From Planctomycetota bacterium (lineage in GTDB: Bacteria > Planctomycetota > Brocadiia > JAJRTI01), in NCBI GenBank assembly GCA_024278415.1, contig JAJRTI010000645.1:1-15463 (forward strand): a stretch of 15,463 bases of DNA, read 5' to 3'. The notes beneath the pieces are model-generated. The model ran no database searches, had not been told where the DNA came from, and worked only from the letters and a program-made list of their open reading frames with translations. The position numbers were made by a program, and so were the translations under genes. Below are positions 7,194 to 14,831 of the stretch, one piece after another; position 1 is the first letter of the stretch, and every line of letters starts with the position of its first letter.

Positions 7194-8879
7194 CTACGCG
7201 TACCCGCAGTAACTCAGCGCGAGCACGGTCTGCATCTGCGCGGCCTTCAGGATTTCGCTCACCTTCACTTGCTCGTCCGCCGAGTGCGCGGCCGACAGCA
7301 GGCCCGCTCCGAACGTGAGCACCTCGCGGTCTGGGTGGATCTTGGCGAAGATGCGCGCGTCGCACGACACGGTCCACCCCACGATGGGCTCGTCTCGCCA
7401 GATGCCCACGGCCTTGCACGCGGCGATCGCGGCCTGCATGGCCGGGCCGTCCACGTCCCGCTCGAACGAGTCGTTGTGCAGCTTCTCGTACGTCACGGCC
7501 ACCATGCCCTCGTCGAACGCCACGCCCATGGACTCGCAGTAGGCCTTCGCTCCGGCCACGGCCGAGCCGGCGATGCGGCCCATGACCTCCGTGATGTCGT
7601 GCGTGGGCACGAACCCCTGTCCGCCTTCCATGACGAGCTTCGCGGTGCAGGGAGCGCTCGGCTGGCCCAGGCTGATCTTTGCGCCGAGGCCGCGCCGGTC
7701 CATGAAGCCCTTCACGATGTACGCCGCCTTCGTGATGGAGTTGTCGCATTCGAGAATCGCGCCCATGTGTCCGGCCTTGCCGTTCACCTTCACCCTGATG
7801 CCGGCGTCCGTGTCCGCGACCTCGACGTGCACCTTCACCTTGGGCTCGCCGGTGTCGGGATCGGCCTCCTGCGTCTTGTCGCCGTAGCGCTCGACGTACG
7901 CGGCCACGGCCGCGTCGACGACCTGCTTCGCCGCGGCTTTGTCCTCGACCGCGACGTCGAGCACGATAAGATCGTTCACGCTCGACGGATGCTCGCCGAA
8001 GCCGCCGAGCACTCCGTGATTGGTCTGCACGGGCCGGGTGGGGAAGAGCGGGTGCTCGCTCTCACTCTTGATCGCCGCACCCTCGTCCTCCATGGAGAGC
8101 ACGATGCTCGCGGCCATCTCGACCGCGTTGAGCGCGTCGTTGCCGAGCGTGTCGACCACGGCCTTGTACCACACCGCGCCGCGGTTGGCCGGGTGCACGA
8201 GGTTGTCCGTGATCTCGCCCACCACAACGCAGTCGAACTGAATGTCATCGTCGAGAGCGATGGACAGGCTGCCGTTGCCCCCAGGCTCTTCGTCGGTCAC
8301 GAACTGGTACATGACCTCTTGGTTCGGCGCGATGCCGCACCGGTCCATGACGCACTTGAGCAGGCGCATCTGGAGCAGCATCGCGACGATGCTCGCCTTG
8401 TCGTCTGCCGACCCGCGTCCGCTCACCACGTCGCCGTCGACCTGGGGCGGGAAGTACGGCGCGACCACGTCGATGTGCGCGTTGAGGGCCATGGACTTGC
8501 CCTCGCCGTCAGGGTTCTTGCCATGCAGCGTCGCGATCAGGTTGCCGCGGCCCGCGTACGTCTCCTCCACGCTCAGGCCCTCGGGCCGGTCGGCGGTCTT
8601 GGTGTAATGGGGTTGCGTGTAGAAGAGGTGGTCCTTGATCTTGGCGAGGATGGGCCGGAACTCCACCTGGACCGCGTCGCCCATAATGGCCGCGACCTCG
8701 CGGCGGATGATGCCGTACGCCTGGTCCTCGTTCTCCTTCATCACGGCCACGTCGCTGTTGGGCGTGTTGTCGACCTTGCACAGCTCGACGAGCACGTTGC
8801 GTGCATACTCGTAGAACTCAGGCTTGGCCGCCTCGGCTTGGATCACGGCGAGGATGTCCTGTGGCACGTCTTGGGGCAT
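7194..8879 (-). CDS. M20 family metallopeptidase / amidohydrolase
   Basis: This is a 561-residue dizinc hydrolase of the M20 (carboxypeptidase G2/ArgE/DapE/dipeptidase) family. Predicted ligands and catalytic residues by motif: His135 and Asp137 in NAHIDVVAPYF, bridging Asp159 in GRGSADDKAS, the Glu197-Glu198 pair in VTDEEPGGNGS, Glu222 in VVGEIT, and His532 in AAHSADEQ. The segment between about 230 and 440, corresponding to the dimerisation or lid domain, is long; total length exceeds the common 380-470. No signal peptide is visible from the chosen start, so it is probably cytoplasmic. The ATG at 8879 is chosen because GGAG lies 7 bases upstream; the longer in-frame start at 8951 adds 24 arginine-rich residues that overlap the promoter. 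Substrate cannot be named. It ends with TAG. Confidence 0.9.
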   Translation of the reverse strand: MPQDVPQDILAVIQAEAAKPEFYEYARNVLVELCKVDNTPNSDVAVMKENEDQAYGIIRREVAAIMGDAVQVEFRPILAKIKDHLFYTQPHYTKTADRPEGLSVEETYAGRGNLIATLHGKNPDGEGKSMALNAHIDVVAPYFPPQVDGDVVSGRGSADDKASIVAMLLQMRLLKCVMDRCGIAPNQEVMYQFVTDEEPGGNGSLSIALDDDIQFDCVVVGEITDNLVHPANRGAVWYKAVVDTLGNDALNAVEMAASIVLSMEDEGAAIKSESEHPLFPTRPVQTNHGVLGGFGEHPSSVNDLIVLDVAVEDKAAAKQVVDAAVAAYVERYGDKTQEADPDTGEPKVKVHVEVADTDAGIRVKVNGKAGHMGAILECDNSITKAAYIVKGFMDRRGLGAKISLGQPSAPCTAKLVMEGGQGFVPTHDITEVMGRIAGSAVAGAKAYCESMGVAFDEGMVAVTYEKLHNDSFERDVDGPAMQAAIAACKAVGIWRDEPIVGWTVSCDARIFAKIHPDREVLTFGAGLLSAAHSADEQVKVSEILKAAQMQTVLALSYCGYA

Positions 8880-8941
8880 GGGGGGTCTCCGGGGGAGTCG
8901 AACCGAACGAAAACCGCGGATAACGCGGATGGGAGCGCGGC

Positions 8942-8970
8942 AAGATATCACCCTGGTACTGTGGAGTCAA
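8942..8970 (-). promoter_or_regulatory. Sigma70-type promoter of the M20 gene
   Basis: On the minus strand a -35 box TTGACT (8965-8970) and a -10 box TATCTT (8942-8947) are spaced by 17 bases. The -10 is preceded by TGA, giving an extended -10 match. The leader to the ATG at 8879 is about 55 bases. Confidence 0.6.
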
Positions 8971-9071
8971 CATCTCGGCTCTGGTCACTTCACTTCTTCC
9001 CACGGCAATGGCAAACTGTCGTGCAGAATGCGCGAACCTTCCCACGCGCTGCGGCAACTAATAGGTGACCA

Positions 9072-9112
9072 CGCTCATGAGCGCCCTAACGCGGCCTCTG
9101 GCCGCGCTAGGG
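9072..9112. repeat. Adjacent palindrome and long hairpin
   Basis: 9072-9083 is the perfect palindrome cgctcatgagcg. Immediately after it, 9084-9112 folds as CCCTA, mismatch, CGCGGCC, loop TCT, GGCCGCG, mismatch, TAGGG: 12 paired bases with one mismatch. There is no T-tract on either side. Confidence 0.6.
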
Positions 9113-9214
9113 GTATCTGTGGTTGTCCGCTCTGCGCGACTGCTTTGGCCTGACGCGGCCGTTGCCGCAGCCCAATGCCATGTGCCAGTCGTCACACCGT
9201 GTGCCGCCAAAACC

Positions 9215-9264
9215 TTGCGCAGACACCCCGCGCAACTTCTTGTTTTTCATCACAGTTCTGGGAA
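9215..9264. repeat. Dispersed repeat, copy 1 (inverse of 14832-14880)
   Basis: Bases 9231-9248 (cgcaacttcttgtttttc) are the exact reverse complement of 14848-14865. Flanking bases on both sides also align, by eye at roughly three quarters identity over about 50 bases. Read on the minus strand, the copy lies about 140 bases downstream of the DUF6785 stop codon. Confidence 0.6.
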
Positions 9265-9389
9265 GAGGTCGGCAGTTCGCGAACTCAGGCGCCTTGACAG
9301 GCAGGTGGCACAGCGGGTTCTGCGCGCCATTCTCTATCACGGCCCTGGCAGATTGGCAGCCGCGAAGAGCGCTTCCAGCCGCGAAGGCG

Positions 9390-11744
9390 CTAGAACGCAA
9401 ACAGCTTGTTCCCGCGCTTGTTCAGCAGCAGGTCGATGACCGACCACAGGCCGAGCGTGAACAGCTCCCCGGCGATGAGCCCCATGAAGAAGGGCAGCGA
9501 CTTGCGATACGCGGTCGCGCCGCCGTAGCGCAGCACGAGCGCCTTCACCAACCACGCGACAAACACCGCGAACCACACGTGCTGCATGATCCACGCTCCG
9601 CCGATCACGAACCCCGTCGCCGGCAGGGGCCACCACAGCACCCGGCGTTGGAGGAAGAGCAAGGCGCCGGTCATGGCCATGCCGCCGCCTGTGGCGTACC
9701 AGCCGAACTTGTTGGGCCCGGCGAGCATCTCCCCGCGCACGCGCCAACGGTAGACCACGCCCGGCTTCAGCGCCTTGGCCTTGGCGCCGCCGTCGCTCAG
9801 CGGGTCGCCGTACGCGTAGCGCGTGCCCGTCACCCATCCCCTCGCGACGAGCCGGCCCTTCTTGGCCTCGGACACCTCGATGACGTAGCGGTCCGCGCCA
9901 TCGAGCGGCTGCCATGTGAAGGTTGGCTTTGCCACGGCCAGCACGCTGCTGGTCGTAGGCGACCCAAGCACTGGCGCTTTGGGGTCCGGCTCCTGCGCCT
10001 TGCCGGCCCCCGGCGGTTTGGCCGCCGCGGCCGTTGGGCCGGCGACCACAAACGTGCGCCGCGGGGACCAGGGAGTCTCCTGGTACTTCAGCACTTCGAG
10101 CGAGTAGTCGTACGTGCCGCGGGGCAGCGACTTCGCGTGCCAGCCCGGGCCGGTGTTGATCTTGCCCGTGGCCTGGCCGATGAGGAACGTGGTCACCAGC
10201 GAGACCACGAGCCCCAGCACGACGGACCCGAAGAACGCCACGAAGAGCTTGAGCCGGGTCGCGGTGAACTCGCTCGTGATGCGCAGGCCGTTTGTGGCCG
10301 CGGCCATGGTGAACGTGCGCAAGTCGCCCACCCACGCGATGTGCGGCGCGATGCCGATCACGCCGCTGTACCCAATGCTGTGGGGGCCGAGCTTCGAGAT
10401 TGTGAACGCGCCCGGGATGCCGGTCGGCAGGCACTCCGCGAGCCCCACCTCCGCGACGATCTTGGACATGGTGATGTAGATGGTGAGCGCGACCAGCATG
10501 AACATGAGCGCCGCGTGGAGCGGGATGCCGTACTTGACGGCCCACGCGACCATGACGCCCGTGCCCAGGAGCACGCCGAAGACCGCGATGCGATACGTCA
10601 TGGGCTCGCGCGAGTCGTCCACCGAGTCGTCGAACCCCAGCGCTTTGGCGAACACGTCCCGCAAGTGCCCGCGCGCCACCCACACGCTGTACGCGGCGAA
10701 GACGATCACACCGCCCATGCCGGCATGGTAGATGAGCGCATTGTCCGACGCACCGAAGGAGCCGAGCTTCTCCGGGAACTTGAGCCCAAAGCGGAAGCAC
10801 GTCGCGCGGAACGCAATGAAGATCAGCGACCACAGCCACAGCCCACGGAGGGCGGAGAGGCTCACGAGGTACGCGAAGCCGAACATGACGAAGTTGAACT
10901 TCGCAGTGAAGGTGTATCCCAGCACCTGCGGCTTCCACGACTGCTCGGCCGGCGCGGGGAAGTTGGGGTAGTAGTACCGGATCGCGCGTAGCGACGTGAG
11001 CACGAGCGGAAACAGCGCACCCCAGTAGAGCGCCTTGTTGCGGAACACGTCCGGGAAGATGGAGTCCCGGCTCGTGTTTTCGGTCAGCATGATGGGCACG
11101 CGCGCGAGCGGGAACGGCAGCAGCTCGCGCTCGACCCATTGCCGGCGGAAGATCGTGGCCAGGCACAACACCGTGAACTGGATCGTGATGAGCAGCACGA
11201 GCCATCGCGTGACCGGCGGCACGAACGCGTCCCACCGAATGCGCCTGAGCCAAGACACGACGCCCTCGCCCTCCTTGCGCGGCAGGCGCTCCATGAACTC
11301 CCGGGCCGCGTCCTTGTCCATCACGAGCAGGTCGTTGTCCAGGTGCTTCGTGATGACCTTCACGTACCGGTCGCCCGCGGACTTCTGGTACACGGGCGCC
11401 ACGAGCATCGGCATCAGGCTCTCGGACACGCCCAGCGTGGCCACCGCGGAGGGCATGATGAGCATGATGTAGACGATGAGCAGCTCGGACGAGTTCAGCC
11501 CCTTGCCCCGAAGCACCTTGATCCAGATGACGTTGCCAAGCCCGATGAGCAGGATGAGGAAGAAGACCGCGGCAATGGCCGAGTGGTCGCTCGCGAGGTC
11601 GGTGGCTTGCGTGACCGTGTACGAGTAGACCACGTACGGGCAGAAAACAAGAACGATGAGGAACCCAATGAGGACGGGACGCCACGTGATCGCGGTCGGC
11701 CCCGCTTGCAGGTCAGTGGTGTTGGGGGCGGGTAGTGGGTCCAT
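9390..11744 (-). CDS. Polytopic membrane protein, DUF6785/DUF6784 family (OPT-like)
   Basis: This 784-residue integral membrane protein has about a dozen or more hydrophobic helices, the first near residues 23-43 (VLIGFLIVLVFCPYVVYSY). The body resembles the DUF6785 family, whose fold recalls oligopeptide transporters, and the last about 100 residues resemble DUF6784. Function is unknown in the family; transport is inferred. Between the last helix of the main block and the C-terminal helices lies a soluble part: strand-like residues (GTYDYSLEVLKYQ), an Ala/Pro/Gly linker (about 566-604), and a fibronectin-III-like segment (about 605-675: PTFTWQPLDGADRYVIEVSE ... VYRWRVRGEM). The ATG at 11744 has no strong Shine-Dalgarno sequence but a good promoter lies upstream. 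It is divergent from the beta-helix gene and ends with TAG. Confidence 0.85.
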   Translation of the reverse strand: MDPLPAPNTTDLQAGPTAITWRPVLIGFLIVLVFCPYVVYSYTVTQATDLASDHSAIAAVFFLILLIGLGNVIWIKVLRGKGLNSSELLIVYIMLIMPSAVATLGVSESLMPMLVAPVYQKSAGDRYVKVITKHLDNDLLVMDKDAAREFMERLPRKEGEGVVSWLRRIRWDAFVPPVTRWLVLLITIQFTVLCLATIFRRQWVERELLPFPLARVPIMLTENTSRDSIFPDVFRNKALYWGALFPLVLTSLRAIRYYYPNFPAPAEQSWKPQVLGYTFTAKFNFVMFGFAYLVSLSALRGLWLWSLIFIAFRATCFRFGLKFPEKLGSFGASDNALIYHAGMGGVIVFAAYSVWVARGHLRDVFAKALGFDDSVDDSREPMTYRIAVFGVLLGTGVMVAWAVKYGIPLHAALMFMLVALTIYITMSKIVAEVGLAECLPTGIPGAFTISKLGPHSIGYSGVIGIAPHIAWVGDLRTFTMAAATNGLRITSEFTATRLKLFVAFFGSVVLGLVVSLVTTFLIGQATGKINTGPGWHAKSLPRGTYDYSLEVLKYQETPWSPRRTFVVAGPTAAAAKPPGAGKAQEPDPKAPVLGSPTTSSVLAVAKPTFTWQPLDGADRYVIEVSEAKKGRLVARGWVTGTRYAYGDPLSDGGAKAKALKPGVVYRWRVRGEMLAGPNKFGWYATGGGMAMTGALLFLQRRVLWWPLPATGFVIGGAWIMQHVWFAVFVAWLVKALVLRYGGATAYRKSLPFFMGLIAGELFTLGLWSVIDLLLNKRGNKLFAF

Positions 11745-11798
11745 TCGCGAGCAGAAGGTCTGAGATGGCGCGGGCTCATGGCGTCACAGGGCGACGAC

Positions 11799-11827
11799 AT
11801 TATGGCAGAAGCACCGGCCCAAGGCAA
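11799..11827 (-). promoter_or_regulatory. Sigma70-type promoter of the DUF6785 gene
   Basis: On the minus strand a -35 box TTGCCT (11822-11827) and a -10 box CATAAT (11799-11804) are spaced by 17 bases, with TGC just before the -10 giving an extended -10. The leader to the ATG at 11744 is about 50 bases. Confidence 0.55.
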
Positions 11828-11866
11828 AGACGGACACATTCTGAGAGGCAGAGGCCGCTGGCTCGT

Positions 11867-11939
11867 AGTAGGGCGATTTATCGCCCGTTGGTTCGGGAGC
11901 AAAGACAGGCGATAAATCGCCCCGCTACTGTATGTTGTT
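11867..11939. repeat. Inverted repeat with GGCGATTTATCGCC arms
   Basis: The left arm (11867-11885) reads agtagggcgatttatcgcc. The right arm (11918-11939) is its reverse complement with a 3-base insertion. Arms are separated by 32 bases. Each arm is itself a small hairpin (ggcga, loop ttta, tcgcc). This gives a MITE- or REP-like structure with no coding capacity. Confidence 0.75.
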
Positions 11940-12060
11940 CCATGCGCCAACGGCCGCGCGAAGCGAGAGCGTGCAACACGCGCAATCTAACACTGTTCAG
12001 CCGTACTGAATATCTTCACTATGCGCACATGGCCCATTTGCTGCCCAAACGCCACGTAGC

Positions 12061-12128
12061 TGTCACTCTGAGCGTAGCGAAGAGTCTCGTTCGCAGCCAG
12101 GAGATTCTTCGCTTCGCTCAGAATGACA
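12061..12128. repeat. Inverted repeat with 28-base arms (TGTCAnTCTGAGCG type)
   Basis: The left arm (12061-12088) begins tgtcactctgagcg and the right arm (12101-12128) ends cgctcagaatgaca. The arms match at 25 of 28 positions around a 12-base loop. From memory, closely similar sequences are widespread in intergenic DNA of several environmental bacterial phyla. A one-arm degenerate copy is present at 4271-4298. Confidence 0.8.
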
Positions 12129-12216
12129 ATTTGGGCAGTTCTGCGGCTCACAGGCACGCATTCTTTTGGACGCGGCTCCAGTACGCCTGAAAAGTCTCCG
12201 CAATCCGCGCACCGCC

Positions 12217-12246
12217 TTGAGCATGATCTCATGGCCGGCGTATACT
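12217..12246 (+). promoter_or_regulatory. Sigma70-type promoter of the beta-helix gene
   Basis: A -35 box TTGAGC (12217-12222) and a -10 box TATACT (12241-12246) are spaced by 18 bases. The predicted leader is about 50 bases to the ATG at 12306, and GGAG (12295-12298) lies 7 bases before that ATG. Confidence 0.5.
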
Positions 12247-12305
12247 TGGCGCGCAGTTGTGGTAATGTGGCCGAAGCATGAACCCGCATTGTTCGGAGAG
12301 ACACC

Positions 12306-14495
12306 ATGGAAAGCTACTGGTCTGCGACAGTGTTGGCTGTGTTGTTCGCACTGTGTGCGTCATGCGCCGCTCAGCGGGTGGCCAAGCCGGAGGCCTACGT
12401 CCTCTACGTCGCCACCAACGGCAATGACGCCTGGTCCGGCCGGCTCGCGGCGCCCAACGCGGGCAAGACCGACGGCCCCTTCGCTACCCTCACGCGCGCA
12501 CGAGACGCAATTCGCGAACTGAAGCGCGCGGGCCGGCTCGACAGGCCGGCCACGGTGCAAGTCCGCGGCGGCACGTACTTCATCGACAAGCCCATCACGC
12601 TGACGCCGGAAGATTCGGGCGCGGAGGAACGGCCAATCACGTACGCGGCGTATCCCGACGAGCGGCCCGTGCTGTGCGGCGGCCGGGAGATATCGGGCTG
12701 GAAGCCGTACAAGCGCGGTATCTACGTCGTGGACTTGCCCGAGGCCAAGGCCGGCAAGTGGTACTTCCGCCAACTGTTTGCGGACGGCAAGCGCCAGGTG
12801 CGAGCGCGCTACCCAAACGTGGACCCCGTCGAGCCGCTCCGCAAGGGATTCCTCTACAACCAAGGCATCGGCGGGTTCGGCGAAAGCGTGGGCTGCATCC
12901 ACAACGTGGGCGATTGGATGGACTACGAGATCGAAGTCCCGGCCGACGGCGAGTACACCGTGTGGCTGTACTACGCCGCGCAGAACAAGCCTTTCGGCAA
13001 CACCGACATGGCCGGCCGCACCTCGCTCACGGTCGACGGCGGCGCGCCGGTGATGCTGATGAACCTCCCCGACACCGGAGGCTGGGGCGTGATGAAGTGG
13101 TCGCGCTCGGCCGCCATCCAGCTCACCCGGGGCAACCACAAGATCCGCTGGCAAAACCACAAAGGCGGCGGCCTGAACTTGGACGCGTTCGTCCTCTGTG
13201 ACGACCCCAAGTGGCGGCCCAAAGGCGTCGAGTTCGACCCGCCCGTGCCGGGCGTGCATCGCATCATCGTGCAGGCTGAGAGGTTCGTCGCCTTCCACGG
13301 CCCGCAACTCCGCGTCGCCGGCTCCGGCGGCAGCAAGACTCGCATTGGCTGTGAGCCGGGCACCGCGAAGCGGGCCTGGGCCGACGCGCCCGATGCCGAG
13401 GTCCACATCTTCCAGTCCGGCTCGTGCCGTGCGTTCAAGGAGATCGTCCAGATCGACAGCGTCGAGGCCGATGGCTCAGGCATCCGCGTCAAGGGCAAGG
13501 AGTGCATCGCCGCTCTGCGCAAGGGCGACCGCTACTTCGTGGAAAACGTGTTCGAGGAACTCGACGCGCCGGGCGAGTGGTACCTCGACGCGGCCGCGGG
13601 CAAGCTCTACTACTGGCCGGAGCGCGCGCCGATTGAGAAGAGCCGCATCGTCGCGCCCGTGACGGGGCGCGTGTTCGAGTTGCTGGGCGACGCGGAGAAG
13701 GGCGCGCTCGTGCAGTACGTGACCTTGAAGGGCTTCACGATCCAGGAGACCGATTACTCGCCCGACGACGGCAACGAGGGCTACAAGATGGGCCACGAGG
13801 GCACCGTGCACATGGTGGGCAGCAAGGGCTGTGTGGTGGCCAACTGCCGCTTCGTCAACATCGGCAAGCAAGCCGTCGTGGCCATCGACAGCCGCGGCTG
13901 CCGCGTATTGCGGTGCGAGATCGCGCATGGCGCCGAGGGCGGCGTGGCGCTCTTCAACTCCCACGACAACGAGGTGGCCGACTGCACCATCCACCACATC
14001 GGCGCGGTCTACAAGCACGTGGGCGGCGTGGTCATCGAGCGCGGCAGCAGCGGCAACCTCGTCGCCCACAACCGCATCCACGACAGCGCGCGCTACGGCA
14101 TCACGCTCAAGAACCCCGGCGAGAGGAACGTCGTCGAGTTCAACGATCTGTACAACCTCGACCTCGAAACGTACGACACCGGCGGCATCGAGATGACCCA
14201 AGGCGACCGCAACTTCGTCGCGCACAGCATCATCCGCAACAACGTGGTGCGCGACGTGGTGGGCTATTCGTCAAACTTCGAGCAGCCGGTGTGCATGTCC
14301 TGGGGCATCTATCTCGACTCCTTTGTGAGCGGGTATGAGGTCTACAACAACATCACGGCCCGCAACACCCGCGGCGGGCTCATGATCCAAGGCGGCACGG
14401 ACAACCACGTGCACAACAACATCTTCGTGGACAGCTCCCATGAGCAAATGCTGCTGGCCAATTTCCGCAGCCACTCCAAACGCAACCGCATCTAG
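12306..14495 (+). CDS. Secreted right-handed beta-helix protein with CBM6/35-like module, cut by in-frame TAG
   Basis: The reading frame gives 729 residues before a TAG. It starts with a signal peptide (hydrophobic core about 7-19, then ASCAAQ). Residues about 31-72 (YVATNGNDAWSGRLAAPNAG ... GPFATLTRARDAI) are the usual opening of DUF1565/parallel beta-helix proteins. About 195-300 form a CBM6/35-like carbohydrate-binding module: GDWMDYEIEVPADGEYTVWL, LPDTGGW, GLNLDAFVL. From about 475 on, short repeats with N/D-rich turns (CRFVNIGKQAV, CTIHHIGAV, NRIHDSARYGI, NNIFVD) form the beta-helix. Such proteins bind or cleave polysaccharides; no catalytic residues can be assigned. Translation through the TAG would give 835 residues with a normal family C-terminus. 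The truncated product loses the end of the helix, so it may be non-functional unless the stop is suppressed or is a sequencing error. Confidence 0.88.
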   Translation: MESYWSATVLAVLFALCASCAAQRVAKPEAYVLYVATNGNDAWSGRLAAPNAGKTDGPFATLTRARDAIRELKRAGRLDRPATVQVRGGTYFIDKPITLTPEDSGAEERPITYAAYPDERPVLCGGREISGWKPYKRGIYVVDLPEAKAGKWYFRQLFADGKRQVRARYPNVDPVEPLRKGFLYNQGIGGFGESVGCIHNVGDWMDYEIEVPADGEYTVWLYYAAQNKPFGNTDMAGRTSLTVDGGAPVMLMNLPDTGGWGVMKWSRSAAIQLTRGNHKIRWQNHKGGGLNLDAFVLCDDPKWRPKGVEFDPPVPGVHRIIVQAERFVAFHGPQLRVAGSGGSKTRIGCEPGTAKRAWADAPDAEVHIFQSGSCRAFKEIVQIDSVEADGSGIRVKGKECIAALRKGDRYFVENVFEELDAPGEWYLDAAAGKLYYWPERAPIEKSRIVAPVTGRVFELLGDAEKGALVQYVTLKGFTIQETDYSPDDGNEGYKMGHEGTVHMVGSKGCVVANCRFVNIGKQAVVAIDSRGCRVLRCEIAHGAEGGVALFNSHDNEVADCTIHHIGAVYKHVGGVVIERGSSGNLVAHNRIHDSARYGITLKNPGERNVVEFNDLYNLDLETYDTGGIEMTQGDRNFVAHSIIRNNVVRDVVGYSSNFEQPVCMSWGIYLDSFVSGYEVYNNITARNTRGGLMIQGGTDNHVHNNIFVDSSHEQMLLANFRSHSKRNRI
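14493..14495 (+). other. In-frame amber codon interrupting the beta-helix gene
   Basis: The codon follows KRNRI and precedes RNICYFSGSDAW in the same frame, with no indel needed. One base change (for example GAG or CAG to TAG) explains it. TAG also ends the URO-D, SppA-like, M20 and DUF6785 genes here, so it is an ordinary stop in this genome. Confidence 0.85.
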
Positions 14496-14813
14496 CGCAA
14501 CATCTGCTATTTTTCCGGCTCCGACGCGTGGCTCATCTCCGCGCATCGGCCCGGCCAGGACGTGTGGCGGCTCGACGACAACCTCTATTTCCACACCGCG
14601 AGCAAGCCGCTGGCTGTGAACATAGGCTATCCCAAGGGCAAAGTGTCGTTCGAGGAATGGCGGAAGCTCGGCTTCGACGCGCACTCGGTCGTGGCCGATC
14701 CGCTCTTCGTGGACCCGGCCCAGGACAACTACACGCTGCGGCCCGAGTCGCCCGCGTTCAAGCTGGGGTTCAAGCCCATCGACGTGAGCCAGGTCGGTCC
14801 GCGGTTGGAGTGA
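14496..14813 (+). pseudogene. Detached C-terminal part of the beta-helix protein
   Basis: These 105 codons continue the frame of the preceding gene after its TAG and end at TGA (14811-14813). They encode the last helix turns and the typical C-terminal signature of this protein type: SVVADPLFVDPAQDNYTLRP, SPAFKLGFKPIDVSQVGPR. A GTG at 14562 could in principle restart translation, but no suitably spaced ribosome site precedes it, and the fragment has no signal peptide. It is therefore treated as a remnant of one 2.5-kb gene and not as an independent gene. Confidence 0.8.
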
Positions 14814-14831
14814 GGCCTTTAGTGCCATAAA

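Larger units (their letters stand above)
8971..9389. other. Intergenic stretch with palindromes and a shared repeat
   Basis: No convincing gene is seen between the M20 promoter and the DUF6785 stop codon. It contains a 12-base palindrome (9072-9083), a long hairpin (9084-9112), a second 12-base palindrome agttcgcgaact (9274-9285), and a segment (about 9215-9264) that is repeated in inverse orientation near 14832-14880. A 47-codon minus-strand frame begins at the ATG within the repeat (about 9250) but has no recognisable product. Confidence 0.5.
11828..12216. other. Repeat-rich intergenic region
   Basis: No gene is supported between the two divergent promoters. The stretch is occupied by two unrelated inverted repeats (11867-11939 and 12061-12128) and a less GC-rich spacer. 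Short frames in it encode no recognisable product. Confidence 0.55.

Noticed and set aside
8880..8951. Longer start for the M20 gene
   Set aside because: The added 24 residues are Arg-rich and overlap the predicted -10 region. The ATG at 8879 has GGAG 7 bases upstream.
7140..9068. 642-codon plus-strand frame over the M20 gene
   Set aside because: Arg/His/Val-rich with no motifs. The opposite frame has every M20 metal-binding motif in order.
9337..11685. Very long minus-strand open frame (782 codons) overlapping the DUF6785 gene, and a 622-codon plus-strand frame at 9123-10991
   Set aside because: They are rich in Arg, His, Gly and Ala, have no family motifs or membrane pattern, and follow from high GC at third codon positions of the real gene. 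The DUF6785 frame has coherent helices and family features.
12245..12262. Possible sigma54 promoter (TGGC ... TTGT) before the beta-helix gene
   Set aside because: The spacing is one base too short and the essential GC of the -12 element is missing. A better sigma70-type pair lies just upstream.
14493..14495. TAG as a genome-wide sense codon or pyrrolysine codon
   Set aside because: TAG ends at least four other genes here at normal family lengths, and no pyrrolysine-type methylamine methyltransferase is present in the window.
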